Assembly: GCF_015240255.1 (NCBI RefSeq)
Contig: NZ_CP061205.1
Coordinates: 1-64,000 of the forward strand
Source: Kordiimonas pumila
GTDB taxonomy: Bacteria; Pseudomonadota; Alphaproteobacteria; Sphingomonadales; Kordiimonadaceae
DNA length: 64,000 bases
Direction: 5' to 3'
Part shown: piece by piece, positions 37,854 through 47,757 of the stretch
Numbering within the stretch: position 1 is the stretch's first letter
How the letters are laid out: every line of letters starts with the position of its first letter
Notes under the pieces: generated by a model
Told to the model about the DNA's origin: nothing
Databases searched by the model: none
The model's input: the letters and a program-made list of their open reading frames with translations, nothing else
Translations under genes and position numbers: made by a program

Positions 37854-40253
37854 TTAGGATCGCAGAACTGCTCCCACAGCTTTTGTGGCCGCCGCTATAA
37901 CCTTATCACTGATCATGTCAATATCTTTGTCAGAAAAGGTATCAATTGCTGGTGTTAAACGTACCGATACAGCGAGAGACTTCTGACCGTCCGGCACACC
38001 TTTGCCTTCATAGACATCAAATACATTCACATCAGAGATATGCGCTTTATCTGCCCCTTTGACCGCCCTTATCAGATCATACGCGCTTTTATCCCGGTTA
38101 ACCAAAAAGGCAAAATCGCGTTCAACTGATTGAAGGTTTGTCATGCTAACAGCCCCTTTAGCGGCTGATTTATCCTTTTTTTGTGGTATTGCATCCAGAA
38201 ATACCTCAAAGCCAACAACCGGGCCGTCGATATCCATTTTCTTAAGGATACCGGGGTGTAGTTCCCCAAAAGAGGCCAGAATATTTTTAGGCCCAAGGCG
38301 CAGTGTACCAGAGCGACCCGGATGGTAATAATCAGGTGCTTCTGCAAACACTTGCAAGTTTTCAATAGGTGCACCAGCAGCCTCAAGCGCCGCAAGTGCA
38401 TCACGTTTGGCATCAAAAACAGAAACTGGCGCAGAAGCCGCAGACCAGTGCCGTTCTGTCATTTTAAGGGTGCGAATCCCGGAGGCAACCAAAAGTTGGC
38501 CTTTTTCAGTATCGTCCTTGTAAACTGGCCCCACTTCAAACAAGCGAACACCTTGAAGGCCGCGATCTTTATTGCGCTGCGCTGCCATCATTAAGTTTGG
38601 CAACATACTTGGGCGCATGCAGTCTAGCTCGCTAGAAATTGGATTATCAACAACAAGGCTATTATCGCCGCCGCCAAAAAATGTAGCCTGATCACGGCGC
38701 ATGAAAGACCATGTCACTGCTTCGTTCAATCCAACTGCTGCTAGCCTGCGCTTTACAAGGCGAGCATTTTTCTGCCGAACACTCAGCGTAGCCCCTGCCT
38801 TGTGGCCCAAATCAGGCAACTGAACAGAGGGGATATTATCATATCCATGTATGCGCAGAACTTCTTCAACAATGTCTGCCTCCCCAACAACATCCACTCG
38901 CCAGCTTGGTACATGGACTGTGTAAGGGTCATTGCCTTCAAGCTTGAAACCAAGCTTTTCAAGAATAGCAACAGCACTTGCCGCCGGCAAGTCAAGCCCG
39001 CCAAGGGTTCTAACCCGCTCAGACCTGAACGGTACAGTGCGGTTCCAAACAGGGGTACTGCCCGCCTGCATAACATGGCTCACTGTACCGCCGCATAGAT
39101 CAAGAATAAGCTTTGAAGCAATTTCTACAGCTTGCGCGGCAAATAGCGGGTCTACACCGCGTTCAAACCGGTAGCGCGCATCGCTGTTAATGCCCTGATC
39201 ACGGCCCGTGAACGCTGTGCGAACAGGATCAAATAAAGCAACTTCCAGAATAACATCTGTTGTGTCTTCGCTACAGCCGCTTGCTTCGCCGCCCATAATA
39301 CCGCCAAAACCAAGAACCGCCGTATTATCTGCTATTACAGTTTCGCCGCCAGCTGCCGTATATGTTTTACCATCCAGCGCCAAAAAGCTTTCGCCCGCAG
39401 CCGCAAGCCGGGCTGTAAGGTCACCTGTTACTTTTGCAGCATCATAAACGTGAAGTGGACGCGCCAAATCGTACGAAATAAAGTTAGTAATATCCACAAG
39501 CGCTGAAATAGGGCGAAGGCCAATAGACTTTAACCTGTCTTGCAGCCATTTAGGACTGGGGCCATTTTTAACCCCCTTAAACCGGCGGCCCAAAAACAGC
39601 GAGCACGCATCAGCACTGTCTGCAGGCAAGTCAACCGCCACTTTAATATCACTATCAAAGCTGCCTTCAATTTTCGCATCTGATGGGTGCTTTAGCGTGC
39701 CAACACCTGCTGCTGCCAGATCACGGGCAATACCATATACGCCCAAGCAGTCTTGCCGGTTGGGGGTAATTGCAATTTCAATAACCGGGTCATCAAGTCC
39801 AGCCCATTTTACATACACTTCACCAACAGGGGCATCAGCCGGCAGATCAATAATACCATCATGATCATCGCCGAGTTCCAGTTCAGCAATAGAACACATC
39901 ATACCGTTTGATTCTACACCGCGTACCTTCCGAAGGCCAAGGGTTACATCAAGGCCCGGCACGTAATCGCCAGGGCGCCCAAGCACCGCGCGCATGCCTT
40001 TACGGGCATTCGGGGCACCGCATACAACCGTAATGGTTTCAGTACCTGTATTAACCGTGCACACCCGCAGTTTATCGGCGTCTGGGTGTGGTACAGCATC
40101 TATAACTTCTGCAATTGTAAAGGCACCAAGCTTGTCAGCCGGGTTTTCAACACCCTCAACCTCAAGGCCAATCTCATTCAGTTTTTTCAGAATATCGTCG
40201 AGGCCTGCCTCTGTTTCCAAATAGCTTTTTAGCCAACCAAGTGTAAATTTCAT
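37854..40253 (-). CDS. pheT: Phenylalanyl-tRNA synthetase, beta subunit
   Basis: PheT is the large subunit of the heterotetramer that charges tRNA-Phe. The 799 residues follow the family order: [14 protein letters not shown] start, EMAP-type tRNA-binding domain ([23 protein letters not shown]) near 44, B3/B4 editing domain, B5 domain ([15 protein letters not shown]), core, and a C-terminal ferredoxin-like anticodon-binding domain ([13 protein letters not shown]). Its ATG overlaps the pheS stop by four bases. Confidence 0.96.
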   Translation of the reverse strand: MKFTLGWLKSYLETEAGLDDILKKLNEIGLEVEGVENPADKLGAFTIAEVIDAVPHPDADKLRVCTVNTGTETITVVCGAPNARKGMRAVLGRPGDYVPGLDVTLGLRKVRGVESNGMMCSIAELELGDDHDGIIDLPADAPVGEVYVKWAGLDDPVIEIAITPNRQDCLGVYGIARDLAAAGVGTLKHPSDAKIEGSFDSDIKVAVDLPADSADACSLFLGRRFKGVKNGPSPKWLQDRLKSIGLRPISALVDITNFISYDLARPLHVYDAAKVTGDLTARLAAAGESFLALDGKTYTAAGGETVIADNTAVLGFGGIMGGEASGCSEDTTDVILEVALFDPVRTAFTGRDQGINSDARYRFERGVDPLFAAQAVEIASKLILDLCGGTVSHVMQAGSTPVWNRTVPFRSERVRTLGGLDLPAASAVAILEKLGFKLEGNDPYTVHVPSWRVDVVGEADIVEEVLRIHGYDNIPSVQLPDLGHKAGATLSVRQKNARLVKRRLAAVGLNEAVTWSFMRRDQATFFGGGDNSLVVDNPISSELDCMRPSMLPNLMMAAQRNKDRGLQGVRLFEVGPVYKDDTEKGQLLVASGIRTLKMTERHWSAASAPVSVFDAKRDALAALEAAGAPIENLQVFAEAPDYYHPGRSGTLRLGPKNILASFGELHPGILKKMDIDGPVVGFEVFLDAIPQKKDKSAAKGAVSMTNLQSVERDFAFLVNRDKSAYDLIRAVKGADKAHISDVNVFDVYEGKGVPDGQKSLAVSVRLTPAIDTFSDKDIDMISDKVIAAATKAVGAVLRS

Positions 40254-41329
40254 CGGCTCATTCCCCCGGCAAGTGTTGGTATATCAAAGGCAGAAAAGCC
40301 ATAATGTTTAAGCCAGCGCAGGTCTGCATCAAAAAAGGCGCGTAAATCATTCATGCCGTATTTCAGCATTGCCAAACGATCGATCCCTGCCCCAAAGGCA
40401 AAACCCTGATATACAGCAGGGTCGATATTACAGTTTTCCAGAACTTTGGGGTTAACCATGCCTGACCCCAATATCTCAAGCCAATCGTTACCGTCCCCAA
40501 TTTTCACAGTGCCATTCCCAAAACTGCATTGCACGTCTACTTCCATAGACGGCTCTGTGAACGGAAAATAACTGGGGCGCAGCCGCAGGGTTACGCTATT
40601 CACTTCAAAAAAAGCTTTCAGAAATGTCTCAAGCGTGCCCTTCAGGTGACCAAGATGGGTATCTTTATCAATCACCAACCCCTCGACCTGATGGAACATC
40701 GGTGTATGGGTGGCATCACTGTCACTTCGGTAAGTACGACCCGGCGCAATAATGCGGATAGGCGGTTCTTGCGACAACATAGTGCGCACCTGAACCGGGC
40801 TTGTATGTGTACGCAGTACCTTGCGAATACCCTCTGCATCAGGGCGCAAATAGAATGTGTCGTGCATCTGGCGCGCGGGGTGTTCTTCCGGAATATTAAG
40901 CGCGGTAAAATTATTAAAATCTGTCTCAAGGTCAGGGCCTTCGGCAATTGCAAAGCCCATGGAAGCAAAAATTTCAGCTATTTCATCCATTACCTGACTG
41001 ATCGGGTGCACAGTACCAGACGGATGCTCTGTAACCGGCAGGGAAACGTCAACCTGCTCTAGCTGCAAGCGCACATTAAGCTCGGCTTCTTCCAGAACAT
41101 CCTTTTGATCGGCAAGAGCATCAGCAACTTCATTTTTCAGCGCATTTAACAGCGGCCCCATAACCTGCCGTTCCTCGGGTGCCATACCGCCAAGGCCCTT
41201 CATGAGCTGTGAGACACTGCCCTTTTTGCCGAGCACCGCAATCCGCACATCTTCAAGTGCCACTAAGTCTGTTGTTGTCTTAATCTGCTCGGTAATATCG
41301 GCCTTAAGGGTCGCTATCTGTTCCTGCAT
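40250..41329 (-). CDS. pheS: Phenylalanyl-tRNA synthetase, alpha subunit
   Basis: PheS carries the class II catalytic core. From the ATG at 41329, which has AGGA seven bases upstream, the product is 359 residues, the standard length; a start at 41416 would add 29 unlikely residues. Motifs: [35 protein letters not shown] near 160, [11 protein letters not shown] near 215, [15 protein letters not shown] near 253 and [14 protein letters not shown] near 315. It belongs to an rpmI-rplT-pheS-pheT series. Confidence 0.96.
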   Translation of the reverse strand: MQEQIATLKADITEQIKTTTDLVALEDVRIAVLGKKGSVSQLMKGLGGMAPEERQVMGPLLNALKNEVADALADQKDVLEEAELNVRLQLEQVDVSLPVTEHPSGTVHPISQVMDEIAEIFASMGFAIAEGPDLETDFNNFTALNIPEEHPARQMHDTFYLRPDAEGIRKVLRTHTSPVQVRTMLSQEPPIRIIAPGRTYRSDSDATHTPMFHQVEGLVIDKDTHLGHLKGTLETFLKAFFEVNSVTLRLRPSYFPFTEPSMEVDVQCSFGNGTVKIGDGNDWLEILGSGMVNPKVLENCNIDPAVYQGFAFGAGIDRLAMLKYGMNDLRAFFDADLRWLKHYGFSAFDIPTLAGGMSR

Positions 41330-41437
41330 GATTTTTCCTGTCGCCGTATTCATAAACCAGTTCAAACAATAGAAAGGGGACCCAACCAATTGGCCAGGCC
41401 CCCTTCTCTTAACCATGTTCGCAAAAACGAACCAGCT

Positions 41438-41797
41438 TTATTTGGTAAGGGCGGCCTTAGCCTGATTTACCAATGCTTCAAAAGCAGCTGCTTCATGAAT
41501 TGCAAGATCGCTCAGTACTTTACGGTCAAGCTCGATACCTGCAAGCTTGAGGCCGTGCATGAACTGGCCGTATGGAATACCGTATGCACGCGTACCTGCG
41601 TTGATCCGCTGAATCCAGAGAGCGCGGAATGTGCGCTTCTTGGCTTTACGGTCGCGGTATGCATACTGACCGGCTTTTTCTACAGCCTGACGAGCAACCT
41701 TAATTGTATTTTTTCTGCGGCCCCGGTAGCCTTTGGCTTCCTCAAGAACCTTTTTGTGACGAGCGTGCGATACTACACCGCGTTTAACACGAGCCAT
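41438..41797 (-). CDS. rplT: 50S ribosomal protein L20
   Basis: The 119-residue basic protein starts [30 protein letters not shown], the hallmark of L20, an early 23S rRNA-binding assembly protein, and keeps the conserved [14 protein letters not shown]. It lies 35 bases after rpmI and 108 bases before the chosen pheS start. infC, which often precedes these genes, is not here. Confidence 0.97.
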   Translation of the reverse strand: MARVKRGVVSHARHKKVLEEAKGYRGRRKNTIKVARQAVEKAGQYAYRDRKAKKRTFRALWIQRINAGTRAYGIPYGQFMHGLKLAGIELDRKVLSDLAIHEAAAFEALVNQAKAALTK

Positions 41798-41832
41798 TTT
41801 TTATCTCCTAAACCTATGCGCTGACCTGAAGC

Positions 41833-42030
41833 CTAGCCGTAAGGCATGAACTTCTTGACGATTTGTGCATCACAATCCTTGAGGATTGTTGTGCCACGCT
41901 GGTTGCGGATTTGCTTGTTGGTGCGTTTGATCATGCCGTGCTGTTTACCAGCCTGAGCAGCGACCACTTTACCTGTAGCGGTGAGCTTGAAGCGTTTCTT
42001 GACGCTCGATTTTGTCTTCATTTTGGGCAT
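41833..42030 (-). CDS. rpmI: 50S ribosomal protein L35
   Basis: The 65-residue basic product [20 protein letters not shown] with late [16 protein letters not shown] is L35 in length and pattern. GAGAGGA precedes the ATG. It is the first gene of the rpmI-rplT-pheST series; the 211 bases before it, up to pyrF, hold its promoter region, with no structure I can name. Confidence 0.96.
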   Translation of the reverse strand: MPKMKTKSSVKKRFKLTATGKVVAAQAGKQHGMIKRTNKQIRNQRGTTILKDCDAQIVKKFMPYG

Positions 42031-42241
42031 TTTCTGTCCTCTCTACACTTTAAGAAGATCACTTTTGAACAACCACGGCAGCCCATTATTTCAGCCGGAT
42101 CATTCGATGAAGGGCGCTGTATAACGCCAGTTTACCGGTTTTGCAAGTGGATTCAGCGTTCAAAGCATGTTGCTAGCAAACCACATTGTTTACAGGCCTT
42201 ATCCGGTGCTATTTCTGCGCCCAAAGAGCAGGCTATACTAT

Positions 42242-42955
42242 CTATAATAAAGATGCTGCGATCAGATTCGCTGCTTCTTGTGGGTCTTTAGCCTGCGTGA
42301 TCGGGCGACCAATAACTAGTACATCAGCACCGGCCGTTAACGCTTCTTTCGGCGTCATCACCCGTTTTTGATCACCCACAGCACTGCCTGCAGGGCGAAT
42401 TCCCGGCACCACCAATTTAAAGTCTTTATGGGTAGCGCGGCGTGCCAGCGCAATTTCAAGCGGACTGCAAACCATACCATCAAGGCCACTCGACGCCCCA
42501 AGTGCTGCCAAACGGGCAACCTGATCTGCAACCTTGTCCGCAACTCCAATAGCCTTAAGGTCGCTATCATCAAGGCTTGTCAATATAGTGACCCCCACAA
42601 CCCACGGCTTCGTTAGACCATGTTTTTCAGCTTGTTCAGCTGCGGTATCTGCCGCGCGGCGCATCATTTCAGGCCCGCCCTGCGTATGGATCGTTAGAAT
42701 TTTTGGCCCAAGCGGCGCAACTGCCCTAATCGCACCCGCCACAGTGTTTGGAATGTCGTGGAATTTTAGGTCCAGAAAAATAGGCATGCCGGTTTCCGCG
42801 ATACGCTTAAAACCATCAGTCCCGTTTGCGCAGTAATACTCTAGCCCCACTTTAAGGCCGCCCACATGGCCAATAAGCATTTTTGCCAATCTTACAGCTT
42901 CCGCTGTATCTGTAGTATCAAGAGCGCAGTAAACAGGGTTGTGGGTATGAGTCAT
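42242..42955 (-). CDS. pyrF: Orotidine 5'-phosphate decarboxylase
   Basis: PyrF makes UMP in pyrimidine synthesis. The 237-residue TIM-barrel product has VYCALDTTDTAEAVRLAKML, the catalytic DLKFHDIPNTVAGAIRA near 63 and late VPGIRP and GADVLVIGRPITQAKDP, which bind phosphate. It is the last gene of the aroA-to-pyrF block on this strand, 47 bases after the LapA-like gene. Confidence 0.95.
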   Translation of the reverse strand: MTHTHNPVYCALDTTDTAEAVRLAKMLIGHVGGLKVGLEYYCANGTDGFKRIAETGMPIFLDLKFHDIPNTVAGAIRAVAPLGPKILTIHTQGGPEMMRRAADTAAEQAEKHGLTKPWVVGVTILTSLDDSDLKAIGVADKVADQVARLAALGASSGLDGMVCSPLEIALARRATHKDFKLVVPGIRPAGSAVGDQKRVMTPKEALTAGADVLVIGRPITQAKDPQEAANLIAASLL

Positions 42956-43002
42956 GGGCTATATCTCTAAAGAATTATACGATTGCTAACCCGGTTTAGC
43001 GT

Positions 43003-43368
43003 TTAATCGCCATTTTTGGCAAGGGCTGCTGTTTCACGCGCTGCATTATGAGCACGTTCCGCTCTCACAAGATGTGCATCCTCTGCTATGGCGGCGACCT
43101 GCTTGCTTAGGTCTGCGGCTGTTCGTTCTGCTTGCCTGCGTCTCACAAAAGCTTTTAAGCGCAAAATACCAGTGACCACCGCCGTGATCAAAAGCCCAAT
43201 AAAAATGCCTACAAACAAAAGCCCCCACATAGGCATGGCGATTGCTGGGTAAATGGGCTCAAGAGAAACTGTTATAGTGGATCTGTTATTGAGGGCGAAC
43301 AGTACAAGAAGCAATCCAGCGCCTATCCAGACAAGGCTACGAATCAACAAAAGAAAAGAATTAAACAT
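43003..43368 (-). CDS. lapA: LapA-domain (DUF1049) inner-membrane protein
   Basis: The 121-residue product has two transmembrane helices (about 5-27 and 44-68), with the LapA-type LFALNNRSTITVSLEPI between them and a charged helical C-terminus. LapA works with LapB in controlling lipopolysaccharide synthesis in Enterobacteria; whether it does so here is inference. It lies between ihfB and pyrF, the normal alphaproteobacterial position. Confidence 0.86.
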   Translation of the reverse strand: MFNSFLLLIRSLVWIGAGLLLVLFALNNRSTITVSLEPIYPAIAMPMWGLLFVGIFIGLLITAVVTGILRLKAFVRRRQAERTAADLSKQVAAIAEDAHLVRAERAHNAARETAALAKNGD

Positions 43369-43395
43369 GTATTTGCCGGAACGATTGCCACACCA

Positions 43396-43674
43396 TTATT
43401 TGTTCAGGCGTTCGCGCAGATCCTTACCAGTTTTAAAGTAAGGAACATGCTTTTCGGAAACATCAACCTTGTCACCTGTACGCGGGTTACGCCCAGTGCG
43501 AGCTGGCCTTGTTTTCACAGAGAAAGCGCCAAAACCGCGAAGCTCAACACGGTCACCGCGTGATAGAGCATCTGTAATTTCATCAAATATTTTTGAAACA
43601 ATACGCTCAACATCCCGGTAATACAGGTGGGGGTTAGCGTCAGCAATTTTGGTAATCAACTCGGACTTGATCAT
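43396..43674 (-). CDS. ihfB: Integration host factor, beta subunit
   Basis: IHF bends DNA as an alpha/beta dimer. From the ATG at 43674 (GGAGG six bases upstream) the product is 92 residues, [18 protein letters not shown], with the HU/IHF signature [22 protein letters not shown] near 46-67, including the conserved Arg-Asn-Pro beta-arm tip. A longer frame from 43701 adds nine residues without a ribosome site. ihfB after rpsA is the usual arrangement. Confidence 0.95.
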   Translation of the reverse strand: MIKSELITKIADANPHLYYRDVERIVSKIFDEITDALSRGDRVELRGFGAFSVKTRPARTGRNPRTGDKVDVSEKHVPYFKTGKDLRERLNK

Positions 43675-43886
43675 ATGCATCCTCCCCAAAGCGCGCTTCA
43701 TGCGACAACGACGACTGGTTTTTGCAGGTTACTTTATGCGGAGCCTGCCATTTGAAATGCAGTCCGTCAAGATAAGCCTTTCAAAGAAAAAAGCTTTTAG
43801 GCCTAGAATCGCATTATTTTGTACGTTTTTGGCTAATTTTTCTCTGACTCTTGCTTTTAAAAACTACCAAATTTACCTCAGAAACT

Positions 43887-43913
43887 AAAAAGGCCACCCG
43901 AAGGTGGCCTTTT
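43887..43913 (-). terminator. Terminator after rpsA
   Basis: On the minus strand AGGCCACC / GGTGGCCT (loop TTCG) is preceded by AAA and followed by five T. It separates rpsA from ihfB, so ihfB probably has its own promoter in the 186 bases before it. Confidence 0.85.
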
Positions 43914-43936
43914 GCGAATCACATAATTATGCGATT

Positions 43937-45637
43937 TTATTTTTCGTCTTTGGCTTTCTCAAGCGCTGCACCAAGGATATCACCGAGGCTTGCACCGGCA
44001 TCAGCAGAACCATACTGCTCAACAGCGGCCTTTTCTTCAGCAACTTCAAGTGCTTTAATTGAGAGATTTACTTTACGGCTAGACTTGTCAACGCTTGTTA
44101 CCATTGCGTCAACTTTGTCGCCTTCAGCAAAACGCTCTGGGCGCTGATCGCCACGATCACGGGAAAGGTCACTGCGGCGGATAAAGGCAGTAACACCTGT
44201 ATCACCCACTTCAACTTCGATACCGTTTTCGTTTACAGCTTTAACAACACAGGTAACTTGCTCGCCGCGTTTCTTACCAGAAACATCAGAGAATGGGTCA
44301 CCGCCAAGTTGCTTAATACCAAGGCTGATACGTTCTTTTTTCATATCAACATCAAGAACAACAGCTTTTACAGTGTCGCCTTTCTTGAAGTCTTGGATAG
44401 CTTCTTCGCCGCTACGATCCCAATCGAGATCAGAGAGGTGAACCATGCCGTCAACATCGCCTTCAAGACCGATAAAGAGACCAAATTCAGTGATATTTTT
44501 CACTTCGCCTTCAATCTCGGTACCAACTGGGAACTTGTCAGCAAACGCTTCCCATGGGTTGTCGCCGCACTGTTTCAGACCAAGAGAAATACGACGTTTG
44601 GCCTGGTCAACTTCCAGAACCATCACTTCAACTTCTTGGCTTGTAGAAACGATTTTACCTGGGTGGATGTTTTTCTTAACCCAGCTCATTTCAGAAACAT
44701 GTACGAGGCCTTCAACACCATCTTCAAGCTCTACAAAAGCGCCGTAGTCAGTGATGTTTGTAACGGTACCAGTGAATTTGGCACCAACAACATACTTAGC
44801 TTCGATACCATCCCATGGATCATCAGCAAGCTGTTTCATGCCAAGGCTAATACGCTGAGTTTCAGGGTTGATACGAACAACCTGAACATCAATGTTTTCA
44901 CCAATTGTCAGAACTTCACTTGGGTGATTAACCCGGCGCCATGACATATCTGTCACGTGCAGGAGGCCGTCAATACCACCAAGATCAACGAAGGCACCGT
45001 AGTCAGTGATGTTTTTAACCACACCAGTAACAGTATCACCTTCTTTGATTTTACCAAGAAGCTCAGCACGCTGACCTTGACGGTCTTCCTCGAGAATGGC
45101 GCGGCGTGATACAACGATGTTGCCACGGCGACGGTCCATTTTCAGGATTTGGAATGGCTGAGAAATATTCATTAGCGGTGTAACGTCGCGGATTGGGCGA
45201 ATATCAACCTGTGAACCAGGCAGGAACGCAACCGCGCCGTTAAGGTCAACAGTGAAGCCGCCTTTAACGCGACCAAAGATAACACCGTCAACACGAGAAT
45301 CTTTTTCAAATGCTGTTTCGAGATCAGTCCATGATTCTTCACGGCGCGCTTTGTCGCGTGACAGAATAGCTTCGCCGAGTGCATTTTCCACACGATCAAC
45401 AAAAACTTCTACAGAATCACCGATTTTCACTTCAGCTTGCTGGCCCGGCACTGCAAACTCTCTCAGAGGAACGCGGCCTTCAGCTTTTAGTCCGATATCA
45501 ACGATAGCAAAATCATTTTCGATAGAAACAACGGTACCCGTAACAACAGAACCCTCAAAACCACCTTCAGCAGGCATTGTTTCATTGAGGAGCGCTTCAA
45601 AATCAGAAATGTTAGGCATACTTGCCATTTGAGACAT
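43937..45637 (-). CDS. rpsA: 30S ribosomal protein S1
   Basis: S1 helps the ribosome bind and unfold mRNA. The 566-residue product has six S1 OB-fold repeats; typical repeat phrases are GVVKNITDYGAFVDLGGIDGLLHVTDMSW, GTVTNITDYGAFVELEDGVEGLVHVSEMSW (given here as separate domains three and four) and the acidic C-terminus. It lies between cmk and ihfB, as in most Proteobacteria. A 210-base leader, rich in short complementary segments, precedes it. Confidence 0.96.
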   Translation of the reverse strand: MSQMASMPNISDFEALLNETMPAEGGFEGSVVTGTVVSIENDFAIVDIGLKAEGRVPLREFAVPGQQAEVKIGDSVEVFVDRVENALGEAILSRDKARREESWTDLETAFEKDSRVDGVIFGRVKGGFTVDLNGAVAFLPGSQVDIRPIRDVTPLMNISQPFQILKMDRRRGNIVVSRRAILEEDRQGQRAELLGKIKEGDTVTGVVKNITDYGAFVDLGGIDGLLHVTDMSWRRVNHPSEVLTIGENIDVQVVRINPETQRISLGMKQLADDPWDGIEAKYVVGAKFTGTVTNITDYGAFVELEDGVEGLVHVSEMSWVKKNIHPGKIVSTSQEVEVMVLEVDQAKRRISLGLKQCGDNPWEAFADKFPVGTEIEGEVKNITEFGLFIGLEGDVDGMVHLSDLDWDRSGEEAIQDFKKGDTVKAVVLDVDMKKERISLGIKQLGGDPFSDVSGKKRGEQVTCVVKAVNENGIEVEVGDTGVTAFIRRSDLSRDRGDQRPERFAEGDKVDAMVTSVDKSSRKVNLSIKALEVAEEKAAVEQYGSADAGASLGDILGAALEKAKDEK

Positions 45638-45847
45638 TAAGTCTTCCTTTCAGGTCATCACTTTTATACGTGCCAGCCGGTTGTATCCGGCGGTCTTCTC
45701 TCAGGGTTTTAGTGGTCAGGACCATCCTGGCACTTTCTCAGTCCGAGAGCCTCTAACACCAACAAAAAGATCCTGATCACGCCGCGCCAGTTTTACCGGC
45801 GAAACCGCGACAGGACTGCACATTGCAGTATCATAAGGTTATTGGGG

Positions 45848-46480
45848 CTAAGCCTTGCTTTTGATAAAACGGACCGCCCTTAAAAACACGGCGTCTATAT
45901 CTAATTCAGTCGTATCAAGCAAGAGGGCATCTGCAGCAGGCTTTAATGGAGCGCTGGTTCGGGCCATATCTCGTGCGTCCCGGGCTTTCACATCAGCCAG
46001 AATTGTAGCATAATTCGCCACTTCACCGCGCATCTGAATTTCACTGGTGCGACGCCGCGCGCGCTCTTCCGGGCTTGCTGTTACATACAGCTTTACTTCG
46101 GCATTTGGGCACACAACCGTGCCAATATCACGGCCATCAAGCACAGCGCCTTTTTTATTATTTGGCGGTGTTACAGCAAAATTTCTTTGAAAATACAAAA
46201 GGTTATCTCTAACAGTCGGCACAGAAGCAACTTGGGATGCGGCGCTCCCTACGGCCTCTGACCTTAGAGCCGGGTCATCAATAAGGCTAAGGTCCAGCTT
46301 TTCTGAGGCAGCGGCCGCCTGATCACTGTCTGCCGGATTCATACCTGCTTTCAACATAGCAAGCCCGACAGCACGGTACAGTGCTCCTGTATCAAGGTAT
46401 GCATAATCAAATTCTGCAGCAATCAAGCGTGCAAGAGTACCTTTTCCTGCCGCTGCCGGGCCATCAATTGCTATAATCAC
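45848..46480 (-). CDS. cmk: Cytidylate kinase
   Basis: Cmk phosphorylates CMP and dCMP. The 210 residues carry the P-loop IDGPAAAGKGTLA at 4-16, YLDTGALYRAVGLAML near 30, the LDGRDIGTVVCPNAEVKLYVTAS region near 120 and the lid arginines in EERARRR. It is 210 bases upstream of rpsA in the aroA-cmk-rpsA block. Confidence 0.95.
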   Translation of the reverse strand: MIIAIDGPAAAGKGTLARLIAAEFDYAYLDTGALYRAVGLAMLKAGMNPADSDQAAAASEKLDLSLIDDPALRSEAVGSAASQVASVPTVRDNLLYFQRNFAVTPPNNKKGAVLDGRDIGTVVCPNAEVKLYVTASPEERARRRTSEIQMRGEVANYATILADVKARDARDMARTSAPLKPAADALLLDTTELDIDAVFLRAVRFIKSKA

Positions 46481-46504
46481 TGCGAATCACCTTAATTTTT
46501 AATG

Positions 46505-47728
46505 TCATATACGGCAAAGCTCGGCACCAATATGCGAAAATGCAGACACCCAGCCAACTGTTTTTTCTAGATCCACGGCATCAGGCCATACATCCTGTGG
46601 ATGATGAAACAAGCCATTGGTGGCTAGTAGCGAAATATAGTGGCCCTTGCCATCATAAATATTTCTGGCCTCGCCCCATGGCCTCCTCGTGCCATCAACT
46701 TCTATATCGGCTGTTAGGTTGCTAGCCTTCAGCCTGTTTTTCAATACGGCTTCCGCCTGGTCGTCTGAATATTGAACAATAACCTTACTATCATACTTGG
46801 CCGCAAAATTCGCACCAAGATGCACCCACATAAAAGCCCCTTTAATCAGGTCTTGGTGGCTAGAGAGATAATGATCCAGCCCTAAATGAGCCAGTTCATG
46901 GCCAGTATTTGCTGTAAAAATTACATCTCTGTCTGGCCCCACCTCTTTAATAGCCCGCATCATTTCAAGCCAGCATGCAATGCCACCACCACGCTCAGAA
47001 GCACACTGCCACCACCCGCTTCTTGGTGTCATAATCACCAGAGGGTCCAAGCCAGCTATTTTACCTTTGATAGTAGCCCCTATATTTCTAGCAATTGCAT
47101 CAACATACCTGCACTGTGCCACCACTGTGCCAGTGTCACCTTTTTCCACTGCTTGCCTGACCCGCCCCCAGTGTTGATAAGCAATTTGTATAACTGGCGG
47201 CCCAAAGGGGTTGCTGTAATCTTCTGCGTTCACAGTGGCCACACCGTCAGTTGGCCATTTTTCATCTGTCACCGCCACTATGGCTTTATGCTTGCCGGAT
47301 ACTCTGGCCGCATGCAGCACATCAGACCCAAAAGGGGATATCATCACCACGCCAATATCAGCGTCACTCCCCAGCATCCCTATAGAGCCGGTGATACCTT
47401 TTTCATCTGTATAGCCACAGTCATAGAGGGGTACCCCTTGCATATCCTGCCCTGCGATCCGAACCAAAGCAGACTTTACCTCAACACGCTTAAAGGGAAA
47501 TGCTGTTTCAGCAGGTTCTACACCAAGCTCACTGATCCTTGCCTTCAGCCAATCAGCACTCACGCCGTCAGTTTCTGTACCGGTGCGGTGAATACCCTGT
47601 TCAGAATACTCCTGAATGATATCTGACACCCGCTGGCGTAGCGATGTTTCCCCGATAGAAAGCGCAGAAAGCATAGGGTTGAAAGAAACACCTATAAACG
47701 TTCCAATAACTCGCCGTCGTGTAAACAT
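46505..47728 (-). CDS. M28-peptidase-like exported protein, metal site altered
   Basis: The 407-residue product starts MFTRRRVIGTFIGVSF, a possible Tat-type or ordinary signal sequence. Its layout recalls M28 zinc aminopeptidases: a protease-associated-like insert (about 80-200), then MTPRSGWWQCASERGGGIACWLEMMRAI and TANTGHELAHLGLDHYL. In true M28 enzymes these segments supply His, Asp and Glu-Glu ligands; here the first His/Asp pair reads PRS, the second Asp is Glu, and Glu-Glu is His-Glu. It may be inactive or use a different site. It sits between aroA and cmk, which normally adjoin. Confidence 0.65.
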   Translation of the reverse strand: MFTRRRVIGTFIGVSFNPMLSALSIGETSLRQRVSDIIQEYSEQGIHRTGTETDGVSADWLKARISELGVEPAETAFPFKRVEVKSALVRIAGQDMQGVPLYDCGYTDEKGITGSIGMLGSDADIGVVMISPFGSDVLHAARVSGKHKAIVAVTDEKWPTDGVATVNAEDYSNPFGPPVIQIAYQHWGRVRQAVEKGDTGTVVAQCRYVDAIARNIGATIKGKIAGLDPLVIMTPRSGWWQCASERGGGIACWLEMMRAIKEVGPDRDVIFTANTGHELAHLGLDHYLSSHQDLIKGAFMWVHLGANFAAKYDSKVIVQYSDDQAEAVLKNRLKASNLTADIEVDGTRRPWGEARNIYDGKGHYISLLATNGLFHHPQDVWPDAVDLEKTVGWVSAFSHIGAELCRI

Positions 47729-47757
47729 AACCCCCGCCTTCCTAAGTACATATATTT

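Noticed and set aside
44258-44944. A 228-codon plus-strand frame across rpsA
   Set aside because: It mirrors S1 repeats on the other strand, with no ribosome site or recognised domain.
46886-47626. A 246-codon plus-strand frame opposite the M28-like gene
   Set aside because: Cys/His/Ser-rich composition without domain structure; shadow of the minus-strand gene.
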